Virus record (IMG/VR): IMGVR_UViG_3300009163_000008
Coordinates: 1-36,007 of that record
From: a virus
Length of the DNA stretch: 36,007 bases
Strand: one strand, 5' to 3'
Below, piece after piece: positions 5,436 through 14,133 of this stretch. Numbering within the stretch: position 1 is the first letter of the stretch; every line of letters begins with the position of its first letter. The translations under genes and the position numbers were made by a program. The notes under the pieces were generated by a model that was not told where the DNA came from, made no database searches, and saw only the letters and a list, made by a program, of their open reading frames with translations.

Positions 5436-8288
5436 CTAGTATTGGTACCAGAAATCGCCGTTAGCGCCGTCGCCGCTAGTTGGCGCAACCGTCGAAACCG
5501 TTGGTGCATAAGCGACTGTGATAGCACCTGCTCCGTTTGTAATAACGATGCCAGACCCCTGCGTTAGCGTCGCTTTTGCAAGTGTCCCACCAGTCCCGTT
5601 TCCGATCAACAACTGTCCGTTGGTGTAGGTTGTTTGCCCAGTCCCGCCGTTTGTAACCGCAACCGTGCCAGAGACATTTGCCGCCGTGCCGGTGATGTTA
5701 CCAGACGGGACAACGTAATCTGTCCCCGCTGTGGCTGCCACCATTGCTGTTGTGCCGGTGCCTTTGACAAGTCCGGTGAGCGTGGTTGCGCCAGTACCGC
5801 CGTTTGCAACCGCCACGGTGCCGGTAACATTTGCTGCCGTGCCGGTAATATTGGATGTCAAAAGCGCGTTATCTCCACGCTGGCTTATCACCCTTGTTGT
5901 CAAAAGGGTGACGCCTACCGTAATGTCAAAAGCACCCACCGTTGTCGGGTATAAATTGCAGGTAAGCCCCTGGCTTGTTGGCCCTTGCTGGATTGTACAA
6001 GCAAGCGGATAAGCCGTGCCAGTAAACCAGCTTGGGCGCGTCAAAACTTGAGAAACTCCAGTTGCGCCTTTGGTTGTACAAACCCAAGGGCCGTTCTGTG
6101 CCGTTGCCACCTGCGCCGCAAAAAACACAACGTCCCCAATTTCAATTGTGCGCCCGTCAATTGCCTGCGCGCCAGTGGGATAAATAAACGTGGTGTTTGT
6201 GCCCCGATACGCTCCATTGTTTTGAGCTGTTGCAGGTATCGATGGGCTTCCCGACATTGTAACGTCCAAGCCGTTACTGCTAATTGCAGTAATTGTAAAC
6301 GCTCTTAAGGCTGTGGCTGAAAAAGTAGAGCCAACAGTCAGTCCCGTGCTGCCTCCTGCGTTTGTGCATGTAACCGTCGGAGAACCAGCATTATACGTCA
6401 AGTTGTAAGTCCCAATAATTGGGTCAGGAGTTACAGCCGTTGTTTGTCGCACGGTTGCGTAAAACACAGCGCCGCTCGCAGCTGGAGCCCACTGCGTGCC
6501 GTCCCATGACAGCACCTGCCCTGTCGTTGGCGCTGTAGCCGCAACAGTGCGCCCGCGAAGCTTTTCCACAGTCGTTGCAGGGTTTCCGGCAGCGCTTGTC
6601 ACGTCGCCGGTAAGCGCTGCCATTTGATCCGTGCGCAGAGTGCTCCCCGAAAGTTTGGCTAGTGTTGAGAGTTGGTCTGTCGCAATTGCGCCAATGCCGG
6701 CTGGCGTGATTTGCGCGATCTGCGCGGTCGTTAGAGCAGGGACCTGGGCCGTTGAGAGTTTGCCTGCGGCATCGAGTTGCGGGACTTTGCTCGCGGTCGC
6801 TGCGGTCGTCAAATCGGACGTCAAAACGTAGCTTGCCAGCGCCGACGTGGTTAGTGCGGTAACGCGCCCTTTGGCGTCAACTGTCACCGAGGGGATAACC
6901 GTTGCCGAGCCCTGCGCGCCTACTGGCAGCCCGGAGATGGTTGCTAGCTGATCCGTGCGCAGCGTGCCGGTCGTAATGTTGCTGGCGTTGGTGGTGTCGG
7001 TCGTCGCGGATGCTGCAAGCCCTGCGATCTTGCTGTTTGCAATTGCGGCAGACGCGTCAACGTCAGCGTCAAATAGCAGGCTCGCAGGCGATTGCAGCGC
7101 TCCACTGACGTTTTTCCACAGCCCCGTGCCACCGACAAGCGGCAGCGACGTGTGAATGTGGCTAGGCGTGCTGTCTCCAAACTGAGCGGTGACGGTGTGG
7201 TTATTTCCAGTCGCGTAGGCTTCGAGCGCGATGTAAATGCGATCCGTTGCAAGAACTGCCGTCTGCGGGACTAACACCGAAAGCGAGTACTGCGCAGAGG
7301 TGCCGTTAATCACCTGCGAACTGGATGGCGAGCCTAAAGCCGTGAGCGTGCCGCCTCCGGCGAGGCTGTAGATATAAGCCACTGCGCGGATGCTAGTACC
7401 AGCCGCCACGTTTGCATCTCCAAAACACCAAAAGTTTGTGTCCCACAGCCCTGCGGGAATGAGGATCGTTGCAGGATCCTGCGGTGCCGCCTCGCTTACA
7501 AAACCAGCGATTAGCGTCCAAGTGTTTTGCGTTAGCGTGCCAGTAGTAAGCACCGTCTGCCCAGCCTCGCCAGTGCGCCCCAATTGGTGCGGCGTCCCAG
7601 GGATGTTGGTCACCGGCGCATCTGCGGCAGTGGCCTGATTGAGAAAATAAGTCAGCCCGTTGGCTCCACCGCCACCGCCCGTGTTGTTAGAGGTCGCCGG
7701 AGCCCACTGAGCGCCATCCCAGACAAGCGTCTGGCCGGTTGTGGGAGTCGCGTTGGAGATCGCTTTGCCTTGGATTTTGCCAACGGTAGTCGCGGGATTG
7801 CCAGCGGCGGAAGTAACGTCGCCAATCAACGCCGCAACCTGCGAGGTCGTGAGCGTGCCAGCGGTCAGCGTTGCCAGTCCTGCGCGCTCGCTGGTCGCCA
7901 TTGCGCCAATATTAGCAGGCGTAATATCCAGCGCGGTGCGGGCTGCCGCTGCGGTTGTTGAGCCCGTGCCGCCCTTGCTGATGGTGATTACATCGCCGGT
8001 TGCCACTGCTCCAATCGCAGCAGGAGAGATCTGCGAGATCTGCGCGGTCGTCAGCGCGGGAATCTGCGCCGTGGTCAGTTTGCCGCCAGCGTCGAGCGTG
8101 GCGACTCCGCTGGCTGCCCCAAGCTGAGACGTGGCAATTGCCCCCACGTCTGCTGCCGACGGCAGTTTATGAACGTGATCCGCCCGCGAGTAGCTAGACG
8201 ACGTGCCTGCTGCTGCGGTGCCAAGATCCTGCGCGGCAGAGTTGCTGCCAGCGTTGAGCATGTCGCCCGTAGGTTTGTTGAGTGCCAT
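5436..8288 (-). CDS. Long tail fibre protein with repeated modules
   Basis: 950 residues, the largest protein here. It shows classic tail-fibre signs: SYSRADHVHKLPSAADVGA near the N-terminus, three GGTGxTT repeats (SKGGTGSTT, ANGGTGATT, TNGGTGQTT), and two near-identical segments containing GDVTSAAGNPATTV followed by a GQxLxWDGxQWAP module. Segments of the form ALTTAQIxQIxPAxIGA recur at least twice. Such repeats make an elongated trimeric shaft. The ATG at 8288 follows a good fibre start (MALNKPTGDML) and overlaps the upstream gene by ten bases, and the in-frame ATG at 8303 is less likely. It probably carries the tip protein encoded next. Confidence 0.8.
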   Translation of the reverse strand: MALNKPTGDMLNAGSNSAAQDLGTAAAGTSSSYSRADHVHKLPSAADVGAIATSQLGAASGVATLDAGGKLTTAQIPALTTAQISQISPAAIGAVATGDVITISKGGTGSTTAAAARTALDITPANIGAMATSERAGLATLTAGTLTTSQVAALIGDVTSAAGNPATTVGKIQGKAISNATPTTGQTLVWDGAQWAPATSNNTGGGGGANGLTYFLNQATAADAPVTNIPGTPHQLGRTGEAGQTVLTTGTLTQNTWTLIAGFVSEAAPQDPATILIPAGLWDTNFWCFGDANVAAGTSIRAVAYIYSLAGGGTLTALGSPSSSQVINGTSAQYSLSVLVPQTAVLATDRIYIALEAYATGNNHTVTAQFGDSTPSHIHTSLPLVGGTGLWKNVSGALQSPASLLFDADVDASAAIANSKIAGLAASATTDTTNASNITTGTLRTDQLATISGLPVGAQGSATVIPSVTVDAKGRVTALTTSALASYVLTSDLTTAATASKVPQLDAAGKLSTAQVPALTTAQIAQITPAGIGAIATDQLSTLAKLSGSTLRTDQMAALTGDVTSAAGNPATTVEKLRGRTVAATAPTTGQVLSWDGTQWAPAASGAVFYATVRQTTAVTPDPIIGTYNLTYNAGSPTVTCTNAGGSTGLTVGSTFSATALRAFTITAISSNGLDVTMSGSPSIPATAQNNGAYRGTNTTFIYPTGAQAIDGRTIEIGDVVFFAAQVATAQNGPWVCTTKGATGVSQVLTRPSWFTGTAYPLACTIQQGPTSQGLTCNLYPTTVGAFDITVGVTLLTTRVISQRGDNALLTSNITGTAANVTGTVAVANGGTGATTLTGLVKGTGTTAMVAATAGTDYVVPSGNITGTAANVSGTVAVTNGGTGQTTYTNGQLLIGNGTGGTLAKATLTQGSGIVITNGAGAITVAYAPTVSTVAPTSGDGANGDFWYQY

Positions 8289-8296
8289 AAAAATGA

Positions 8297-9802
8297 TTAC
8301 CAAGTGATGGTGACTGAGGCAGTTCCAGCGCCTGTAGAAATTACAATTGGAATAAGATCATCTGCCGTAAATAGTTGAGCGCGATCAATTGATTGCCCTG
8401 CGCCTCCTGCTGTTGCGCCGCTGCCTGTTCCGCCTTGGCCCCCAATGCCAACACTGCTTGCATATCCTCCTCCGCCGCCGCCACCGCCGCTACTATATCC
8501 GCCTCCGCCGCCGCTTCCACCATTGCCGTAACCTTGCCCTCCATTTCCCCCCCCGTTTGCCCCTATTCCAACAGCCCCTTGGCTTGCTCCGCCGTCTGTA
8601 CCTCCGCCATGCCCAAGGCCGCCAGCCCCGCCGGCGCCCGAACCGTCTTCTCCGCCGCCGCCTTCGCCTGCATTTGGCCCGTTCCCAGTGTTCCCCGCAT
8701 ACCCGCCAGTGACATATGTTCCTCCTCCGCCGCCGCCGCCATATCCAATGCTCCCAGCTTGTCCTGCGGTGCCGCCAGAGAAAAGCTGCCCATTAAAAGT
8801 GATTGATTTGCCAACAGCCCCCGCTGATCCGCTTCCATCCGTTCCGTTTGCGCCCATTGTTGGAGCGCCTTGCGTCACATCGCCACCATTTTCCCCATCA
8901 GTCCCTTGCCCATTAGTCCCCGCCGAGCCAGCTGGTGTTGTGAGTTGCACCCGAGCGTAGCGCGTGGACGCTGGTACGCGCCAATAATGCGTTCCAACTG
9001 TGTCAAAAGTAACCGTCCCGCCCCCGCCGGTTGGCTCCCATTTTGACGTCGTTGAGTTCCAGCCTAAAACCTGCCCCGACGTGGGCGCAGTTGTTGCAAT
9101 GTTGCGCCCTTGAAGCTGCGTGGCATTTCCGCCGCCGCCGCTTACAGTCCCCGGCTTCCACATCGTGTTGGCGTCGTCCCAGACAATTGCCTGCCCATCG
9201 GTTGGCGCTGTTGCTGCCAGCGGACGAAACTGTAACTGCACTGCACTAGCGGGCATGGGCGCCCACCATGTTGGCGACGTTGCGGGATCGTTGCCAGTGT
9301 TGGCGGCTTGAATGCAGATCCACGTGCTGGTCTGGTCCGTGGCAACCAAATCTCCCTCGGTGTACGTCGCTGCGCTAGACCATGCGCGGCCCCCAATGTC
9401 AGTGCCGCCACTGCCGCCAGAGCCCGCAACAACCGCACGCACGACAATCGTCGCGCCAGAGGGCGGTGCAGTGGCAAAAATGACAGTGCCACCAGCCGCT
9501 GATGAGATTGTCCAGTCGACTGTGGGGCGCTGCTCGATCCCTCCAACGCTAACCAAGTAAGCGTTGACGTTGGTGGTTGTATATCCATTCAGCGGGGCAA
9601 ATGACGTGCCGCCCGCTGCTGTAAACGTGCTGATGGTAGTCCCGCCCAAGCTTCCCGCAAACGCCAACTCTTGGACGCCTGTATCGGTGCCCAGGTAGAG
9701 TTTGGCCGTCGAGCGGTTAGCCGCCAACTCCCCGAGAGTCAGCGTTGTAGGTGCTCCAGCCCCTGGGGCCGAGTTGAGCTTAGGGATGATCGGGAATGCC
9801 AT
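8297..9802 (-). CDS. Glycine-rich tail fibre / adhesin
   Basis: 501 residues. The first half resembles the neighbouring fibres, with a YLGTDTGVQELAFAG start region and two WDD/WNS modules (GQAIVWDDANTMWKP and GQVLGWNSTTSKWEP). From about residue 265 a beta segment (HYWRVPASTRYARVQLTTPAG) leads into a long glycine-rich region to about residue 470, with runs of five to seven glycines, and the protein closes with TASVTITW. This matches the glycine-rich domain found at the ends of phage tail fibres, thought to fold as packed polyglycine helices that display host-binding loops. The role as an adhesin is family knowledge applied by analogy. Confidence 0.75.
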   Translation of the reverse strand: MAFPIIPKLNSAPGAGAPTTLTLGELAANRSTAKLYLGTDTGVQELAFAGSLGGTTISTFTAAGGTSFAPLNGYTTTNVNAYLVSVGGIEQRPTVDWTISSAAGGTVIFATAPPSGATIVVRAVVAGSGGSGGTDIGGRAWSSAATYTEGDLVATDQTSTWICIQAANTGNDPATSPTWWAPMPASAVQLQFRPLAATAPTDGQAIVWDDANTMWKPGTVSGGGGNATQLQGRNIATTAPTSGQVLGWNSTTSKWEPTGGGGTVTFDTVGTHYWRVPASTRYARVQLTTPAGSAGTNGQGTDGENGGDVTQGAPTMGANGTDGSGSAGAVGKSITFNGQLFSGGTAGQAGSIGYGGGGGGGTYVTGGYAGNTGNGPNAGEGGGGEDGSGAGGAGGLGHGGGTDGGASQGAVGIGANGGGNGGQGYGNGGSGGGGGYSSGGGGGGGGYASSVGIGGQGGTGSGATAGGAGQSIDRAQLFTADDLIPIVISTGAGTASVTITW

Positions 9803-9810
9803 AAATGCGA

Positions 9811-10737
9811 TTAGTAAACTCCAGCGGTCGCAACGGTTGCCACGCCAGTCACACCGTCAACGTCAATCGAAGCAGACGCTTTAATGCCGCCCAAGGCAAA
9901 CGCCGTTGCGATTGGCAGCGTATACCCGGCGCCATTGGCGGAGAGCACGCCAGATCCGTCAATGGACAGCCCATTGCCGACCTTGATGGAGCCGAACTCC
10001 GAGGTCGTGGCGGCGATGAGTTGCGAGGTCGAGAGTTTGCCTGCGCCCGTCAACTGCGGGACGCCGGACGCCACTGCTGCGGTCGTGAGAGCGCTGGTGG
10101 CCACTGCTCCAACATTGGCGGCTGTCAGTGTCACATCCCCGTTGATCGGGAGTTGCGAATTGACGGAGATCACCTCCGAGGTCGCTCCGTGGAGCAGGTC
10201 CCAAGCGACCCCGTTGTAAGCCATCATATCCCCCGCAAGAATCTTTGCGTGGCCGTCTACGGGAGTAATTGTCGCGTTTGCGGTAGCGATGTAGTAATCG
10301 CCCTTTGTGCCGGTGCCGCTTACAAGCACCGGGCTCGTATTTGGCACCCAAGCGCCCTTGTAAACCAGAGCGCCGGTCACGATAGGCGGCAACTGCGCGG
10401 CGCTGATTTTGCCATCTACACCAAGCTGTGGCACAAAGTTTGCGACTGCGCTGGTCGTCAAACAAGCAAGCTGCGTCGTGTTGAGCGCGGCAATCTGCGC
10501 GGTGGAGAGGTAGCCAACGCCGTCAAGCACCGGCACCTTGCCAGCCTCTTTGAGCGTCGTGAGTTGCGACGTGGCGACTTTGTCCTGGCCGATCTCAAAA
10601 ACGCCAGCGTTCCCCTTTAAGTAAACGCGATTTGTCTGCGTGTTGACTGCAAGCTCGGCGATATCCAGCACGCCAGCGGTTGGCGCAAGCTCGCTGGTAG
10701 CGATGATGTTGCGCTTTGGAATGATCGGATTGCTCAT
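9811..10737 (-). CDS. Tail fibre protein
   Basis: 308 residues. It begins MSNPIIPKRNIIATSELAP, similar in style to the start of the 8297-9802 fibre (MAFPIIPKLNSAPGAGAPT), and both continue into LAVNTQTNRVYLKGN or LAANRSTAKLYLGTD, a recognisable fibre head. The middle has LSTAQIAALNTTQLA and LSTSQLIAATTSEFG repeats. A GDYYIATANATITPVDGHAKILAGDMM-type segment (about residues 145-172) and MAYNGVAWDLL are typical of phage fibre domains. The three fibre genes probably arose by duplication of a common module. They are spaced 8-10 bases apart or overlap slightly and are probably co-expressed. Confidence 0.75.
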   Translation of the reverse strand: MSNPIIPKRNIIATSELAPTAGVLDIAELAVNTQTNRVYLKGNAGVFEIGQDKVATSQLTTLKEAGKVPVLDGVGYLSTAQIAALNTTQLACLTTSAVANFVPQLGVDGKISAAQLPPIVTGALVYKGAWVPNTSPVLVSGTGTKGDYYIATANATITPVDGHAKILAGDMMAYNGVAWDLLHGATSEVISVNSQLPINGDVTLTAANVGAVATSALTTAAVASGVPQLTGAGKLSTSQLIAATTSEFGSIKVGNGLSIDGSGVLSANGAGYTLPIATAFALGGIKASASIDVDGVTGVATVATAGVY

Positions 10738-10743
10738 AAAAAA

Positions 10744-11025
10744 CTAGTAGGTGCCTGCGTCAAAAGTTGTTGGAACCCAGCGGATCCCGTTGTATTGCAA
10801 AAACTGAGTGCCAGTAGGCGCGATTTCCGAAACCGGGATTGTTTGAATGCCGGTGACGGTTGCGACCGAGCCAAACTCGCCGACGGCCAACTCCACGTCG
10901 CCACTGAGCGAGGTTAAATCACCAGGCGCGCCTTGTGGACCCTGCTGTCCAGTTGGCCCAGTTGGCCCAGGAATGCCGGTTAAAAGTTCGACGGCAACGA
11001 TGCCGCATTCATTTGCGCAGCTCAT
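10744..11025 (-). CDS. Small collagen-like tail protein
   Basis: 93 residues. A Gly-X-Y stretch runs from about residue 17 to 35 (GIPGPTGPTGQQGPQGAPG), followed by LTSLSGDVELAVG and a C-terminal module (TQFLQYNGIRWVP) that is the same fibre module found in the larger fibres. A collagen-type triple helix suggests a short trimeric linker or spike in the fibre complex. The start at 11025 makes an ATGA overlap with the upstream gene. An upstream in-frame start at 11151 would lie inside that gene. Confidence 0.75.
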   Translation of the reverse strand: MSCANECGIVAVELLTGIPGPTGPTGQQGPQGAPGDLTSLSGDVELAVGEFGSVATVTGIQTIPVSEIAPTGTQFLQYNGIRWVPTTFDAGTY

Positions 11026-11333
11026 AAAATGGTAATTCTCGAAGAAACAGCCTGAAATTGAAATCCGTCGGAAATGCGCAAAACTAAAAGCGACAACGAT
11101 GCCCGCTGTGCCGCCAGCGCGGCGGTAACCGGGTGGCCAATGCGGATGCAACCATCAACGCCCTCAGCAGCCACTGTAGCGTCGGCAATAGAGGCTCCTC
11201 CTGTGGCGCGCAGCACGGCACTAAAAGTGTAGTCTGCGAGGCTGATTTTAGCGCCAGCCGCGTCAAGAAAATGAAACCCCAGGGCAAAATCCGTCCCGCG
11301 GATGATTGAGCCAGAGGTCAGAGCGGGAGTCAT
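11022..11333 (-). CDS. Hypothetical tail-tip-associated protein
   Basis: 103 residues, probably a small beta-sandwich (alternating hydrophobic residues in FALGFHFLD, YTFSAVLRAT and SLSLLVLRISDGFQF). It has some likeness in layout to short baseplate or fibre-linked domains of siphophages, but no family can be named with confidence. The gene is preceded by the leader motif shared with two head genes (TTTTTACAC about 18 bases before the ATG), which suggests that transcription or translation of the fibre cluster is set here. Confidence 0.65.
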   Translation of the reverse strand: MTPALTSGSIIRGTDFALGFHFLDAAGAKISLADYTFSAVLRATGGASIADATVAAEGVDGCIRIGHPVTAALAAQRASLSLLVLRISDGFQFQAVSSRITIL

Positions 11334-11355
11334 ACTCTATGGGGCCGTGTAAAAA
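11331..11355 (-). promoter_or_regulatory. Shared leader motif, copy 1
   Basis: On the minus strand TTTTTACACGG, three bases, then CCATAGAGTATG leads into the start codon of the 103-residue gene. Nearly the same string precedes the start codons at 20075 and, less closely, 22739. Before it is a weak hairpin (CCGGC...GTCGG), so it may combine a terminator with a promoter or ribosome-loading element. Confidence 0.45.
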
Positions 11356-11568
11356 TCAGCCGACCCTATCGCAGCAGCCGGAGATGGCTGGGACGTCCTC
11401 GGGCCAAGCTTTTGCCCATATCAATTCATCAGCCATCGGTGGCAGTTTGTCAAGCGGGCAGTCTGGCGTTGGGGTCAGCATGGTGAATTTGCCAGCGCAC
11501 TCTAGCGCTTGCGAACAAACGTGGCAAATGTCGTGCCGTTTTTTGGCAAGCCAAGCGGGAATTATCAT
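11356..11568 (-). CDS. Small cysteine-containing hypothetical protein
   Basis: 70 residues with seven cysteines, among them the pair CHVC near residues 15-18 and CC near residue 65. It is followed by motif 1 of the shared leader. It starts by ATGA overlap with the 200-residue gene. In several siphophages a small Cys-rich protein of this size lies in the tail tip region with metal or iron-sulfur ligands, which fits by position. No named family is claimed. Confidence 0.65.
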   Translation of the reverse strand: MIIPAWLAKKRHDICHVCSQALECAGKFTMLTPTPDCPLDKLPPMADELIWAKAWPEDVPAISGCCDRVG

Positions 11569-12167
11569 AAGAAACTGACTCCAAGTGTGACGGCTGGAGC
11601 ACCGGGGTTATCGGGGTAATCGTTTGAAAAATATCCGATTGTGCCGTCTTCGCAATCGCCAAAAATCACCTCAGGGCCTTGCTCGTTGTAGTAAACTGTG
11701 TTTTGCAGCCACATTGAAAATTGCAACAAACCGTGCGATTTAAAGGCGTTGTATTGCCGCAACGCCCCAGGGTAGTACGGGTCTTGTTCGTCCCATGGTT
11801 TTAGGCGTGGCGGATACCGATAGGATGAAAACCGATTGGGCCTCCACGATAACTCGCAAACGCTTCCATCTGGCCCGGTTATTGTTTGAGAATCGGCCCA
11901 TGGCATTTTTCCAGTCGTAAACCGAAAACATGTGACTCCATTACGAATAGCAAGCGCGGCGTATTCTTCTTTGGAACATGCGTTGTGTTTTCTGGGGGGC
12001 GCGTTTGTTGGTGGATCTTGATTTGTGTAGCGCGTTTTGCACCTTAGACAAGTGCGGGTGTTTGGTCTTCTGGATGTGTTTGTTTGCGTGCCGCTATACC
12101 CAGAGTCTTCAATCATTGCAAAAGTCAGCGTCAAGCCATCAATTGCTGTAAACTCATAGCAGTTCAT
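11565..12167 (-). CDS. Tail-tip hypothetical protein
   Basis: 200 residues, with no recognised family. The sequence is rich in Tyr, Trp and Pro (for example SYRYPPRLKPWDEQDPYYPG) and has several cysteines including CLRCK, with a beta-rich C-terminus (GPEVIFGDCEDGTIGYFSN). It lies between the three-repeat protein and a small Cys-rich protein, coupled to the latter by ATGA. The position argues for a tail-tip or baseplate component. Confidence 0.65.
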   Translation of the reverse strand: MNCYEFTAIDGLTLTFAMIEDSGYSGTQTNTSRRPNTRTCLRCKTRYTNQDPPTNAPPRKHNACSKEEYAALAIRNGVTCFRFTTGKMPWADSQTITGPDGSVCELSWRPNRFSSYRYPPRLKPWDEQDPYYPGALRQYNAFKSHGLLQFSMWLQNTVYYNEQGPEVIFGDCEDGTIGYFSNDYPDNPGAPAVTLGVSFL

Positions 12168-12170
12168 ACT

Positions 12171-13520
12171 TTACGCCGGAGTGCTCCAATTTAGCGCGCA
12201 CGGGTTTGGCACAATTGCCGCGCATGCGCTTGATATTGTTTTGATTTTGCCCTTTTCCTCGTCCCATTCAACGGTTCCGACTAGCACATATTCAATCAAA
12301 TCCGTGTTTGCCTTGGTTGTTGCCTCGGCGGAAAACACAATGCTGTCTGTGCCTGCAATGGTAAATGTCGTGGCGTCGTAAGTGAGAGCGCAATAAATAA
12401 AACTTTTCTGCGAGATTTCAATCAACAGCGGTGGCTCAACTGCTGGAGGAACCGGCATCCCTTTTGGGACATAGCTATCAACCTTGCCAAACGCAACTTG
12501 GATTTGCTCCTTAGTGTCTGTGCTGCCATTGGTTAGGCGAAACGGACAAGGAGGGATCGGCACCACAAAAGGCAGCGTGCAATAATTGTAAATGTACTCC
12601 ACCACTCGATTGCTCTCTGCGTCGTTACCCGTTTGGATTTCTGCGATCAGAAAATAAACGACCGTGTCCGTTGAAATCTGCACGTCGTCATAAAGCCCAA
12701 AGGTGACGTTATTTTCGCCAGGCACAATATTCCCATTTTCGACAACCAAAACGCAGTACAAATACCAGTAATTACTGTTTTCTTCAATTTCGATTGAGTA
12801 GGTTGCGTCCCCCTCCATTCCCGTCGGAAAATTTCCTGCAATTTTATAACTGCGGATGTCAACCTTAAGCAGATCCGCTGGAAAATTTGGGGAGTTTTTT
12901 TCCACCAAAAACGGGCATCCAGGCAAAGCAGGAAGTTCAACAATGGGGCACGCGTTTTCAATGTTTGAAAAGTAATAATTGTTGGCTTCGTTTTTTCCAA
13001 CGTTCACCCCCGCAAGGTAAACCATTATCTCTGTGCTGGTTGACTCAGCCCAATGATTTAGAAATACAATTTTAGGAAGCTTTTTGGTATCCCCGTCTAC
13101 AAGTAGGCTTTGCCGTTGATCGACAATAATTTGCAAATAAATGCCGTACCACGCCTCTTCATTTTCAGGAATATCCTCGATTACAAAGTTTGGCTCTTCG
13201 GGACTTGTCGTGTCAGGCCAGCAATGAAAATCGCCACTAGAAAATGCCTGAATTTCTTCGCATTTTACGTTCAGTTTTAAAACAGCCTGCCCGCCGCCTT
13301 CTGGAGCTTCTGAAGCGTCAGTGACACGAAACGGGCATTGCGTCGCAGCCGATGACGACCCACCTGGTTGCCGGTCAATAACTAGCGTCGTCCCTCCAGG
13401 CGTGCAGGAAAGGCTGCCTCCAATCACGCTTGTAATCGTGCTTGATCGGATTGAGTTGCTTAATTTGTTGAGCTGCGCAGAAACAAGCTCCAACCCGCGT
13501 CTGAAAACTGGAAGGTCCAT
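12171..13520 (-). CDS. Tail-tip protein with three repeated domains
   Basis: 449 residues. After an N-terminal helix (LELVSAQLNKLSNSIRS) there are three domains opening with the same signature: CPFRVTD (about residue 62), CPFLVEK (about 202) and CPFRLTN (about 326). Each continues with a beta pattern and an aromatic segment: YGIYLQIIVD, YWYLYCVLVVE and FIYCALTYD. A Cys-containing end (ENACPIV, YNYCTLPF, SSACAAIV) closes each unit. Internal triplication of an approximately 130-residue beta domain is therefore visible directly. It shares one base with the upstream stop (TAATG). Function: probably a tail-tip or fibre-attachment protein; the family is not recognised. Confidence 0.75.
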   Translation of the reverse strand: MDLPVFRRGLELVSAQLNKLSNSIRSSTITSVIGGSLSCTPGGTTLVIDRQPGGSSSAATQCPFRVTDASEAPEGGGQAVLKLNVKCEEIQAFSSGDFHCWPDTTSPEEPNFVIEDIPENEEAWYGIYLQIIVDQRQSLLVDGDTKKLPKIVFLNHWAESTSTEIMVYLAGVNVGKNEANNYYFSNIENACPIVELPALPGCPFLVEKNSPNFPADLLKVDIRSYKIAGNFPTGMEGDATYSIEIEENSNYWYLYCVLVVENGNIVPGENNVTFGLYDDVQISTDTVVYFLIAEIQTGNDAESNRVVEYIYNYCTLPFVVPIPPCPFRLTNGSTDTKEQIQVAFGKVDSYVPKGMPVPPAVEPPLLIEISQKSFIYCALTYDATTFTIAGTDSIVFSAEATTKANTDLIEYVLVGTVEWDEEKGKIKTISSACAAIVPNPCALNWSTPA

Positions 13521-14128
13521 TAGGCGTAAATGCTAGGCTCCCAGGTGGTCCCATTGGCGCTGCCAAGGTATTCGCGGGTAACGCGATATTTGACGCCTTC
13601 TTGCTGCGCTGATAATCCGGTTAAAACAAAATTCACCGCACCCACATTGCCTCCCCAACCTGTCTCGCTAATTTTTCCAACTTCGGAAGCATTGGGTTCC
13701 GTGTCTTCAAGCGTTGTGCATTTTACAACAATGCGGGGCGCAAAATAAGACGTTATTGACCTCTGCCACAGGTAGTAAAGAAATTGGATAAGCTCCACTT
13801 CGCTGTCTTTGGGATCCCATCCGTTCAGTACAGGGTCTTGCGAATTTTGCGTCCACCGTTTCCAATTTGATCGGTCGAGGGGTTCGAGCGAAACAAAATG
13901 CGCGTGGGACTCAATCGGCTCAGTCGTTGTCGAGACGTCAAGTTGGTAAACCGGATCCATCGTGTCGAAAAACTCCTCGACAATGGTGACCACCCCGTCG
14001 TTTTGATTGACGCGATAACTGCGGCAATCTTCAGAAGGATCTTCCCATTCAAATGCCTGCTTTGTCACTGTCCGCGTGACTAGCCCCGTGGGGTCACGAC
14101 TGACTTCGATTTGTGTTTCAGTTGCCAT
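13520..14128 (-). CDS. Hypothetical distal-tail / tail-tip protein
   Basis: 202 residues, following the tape measure gene, the usual site for the distal tail protein. It has a mixed beta pattern with many Trp and Asp residues (SNWKRWTQNSQDPVLNGWDPKD) and a middle hydrophobic segment (IQFLYYLWQRSITSYFAPRIVV). No family is recognised. The ATG at 14128 is chosen: the protein then opens with MATETQIEVSRDPTG, and a longer in-frame version to 14260 would lie mostly over the tape measure gene. It ends in a TAATG overlap with the three-repeat protein. Confidence 0.7.
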   Translation of the reverse strand: MATETQIEVSRDPTGLVTRTVTKQAFEWEDPSEDCRSYRVNQNDGVVTIVEEFFDTMDPVYQLDVSTTTEPIESHAHFVSLEPLDRSNWKRWTQNSQDPVLNGWDPKDSEVELIQFLYYLWQRSITSYFAPRIVVKCTTLEDTEPNASEVGKISETGWGGNVGAVNFVLTGLSAQQEGVKYRVTREYLGSANGTTWEPSIYA

Positions 14129-14133
14129 AATTT

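Noticed and set aside
5634-8197. Several plus-strand frames of 60-130 codons over the long fibre gene
   Set aside because: Valine/alanine-rich shadows made by the repetitive fibre sequence.
5436-8288. Repeats in the fibre gene as a CRISPR-like array
   Set aside because: Repeats are in-frame protein modules of unequal length and spacing, and no spacer pattern is seen.
9805-10620. 271-codon plus-strand frame across a fibre gene
   Set aside because: Opposite strand of a repeat-rich fibre. Composition (many Arg, Cys, His) is that of a shadow, and no other plus-strand gene is supported.
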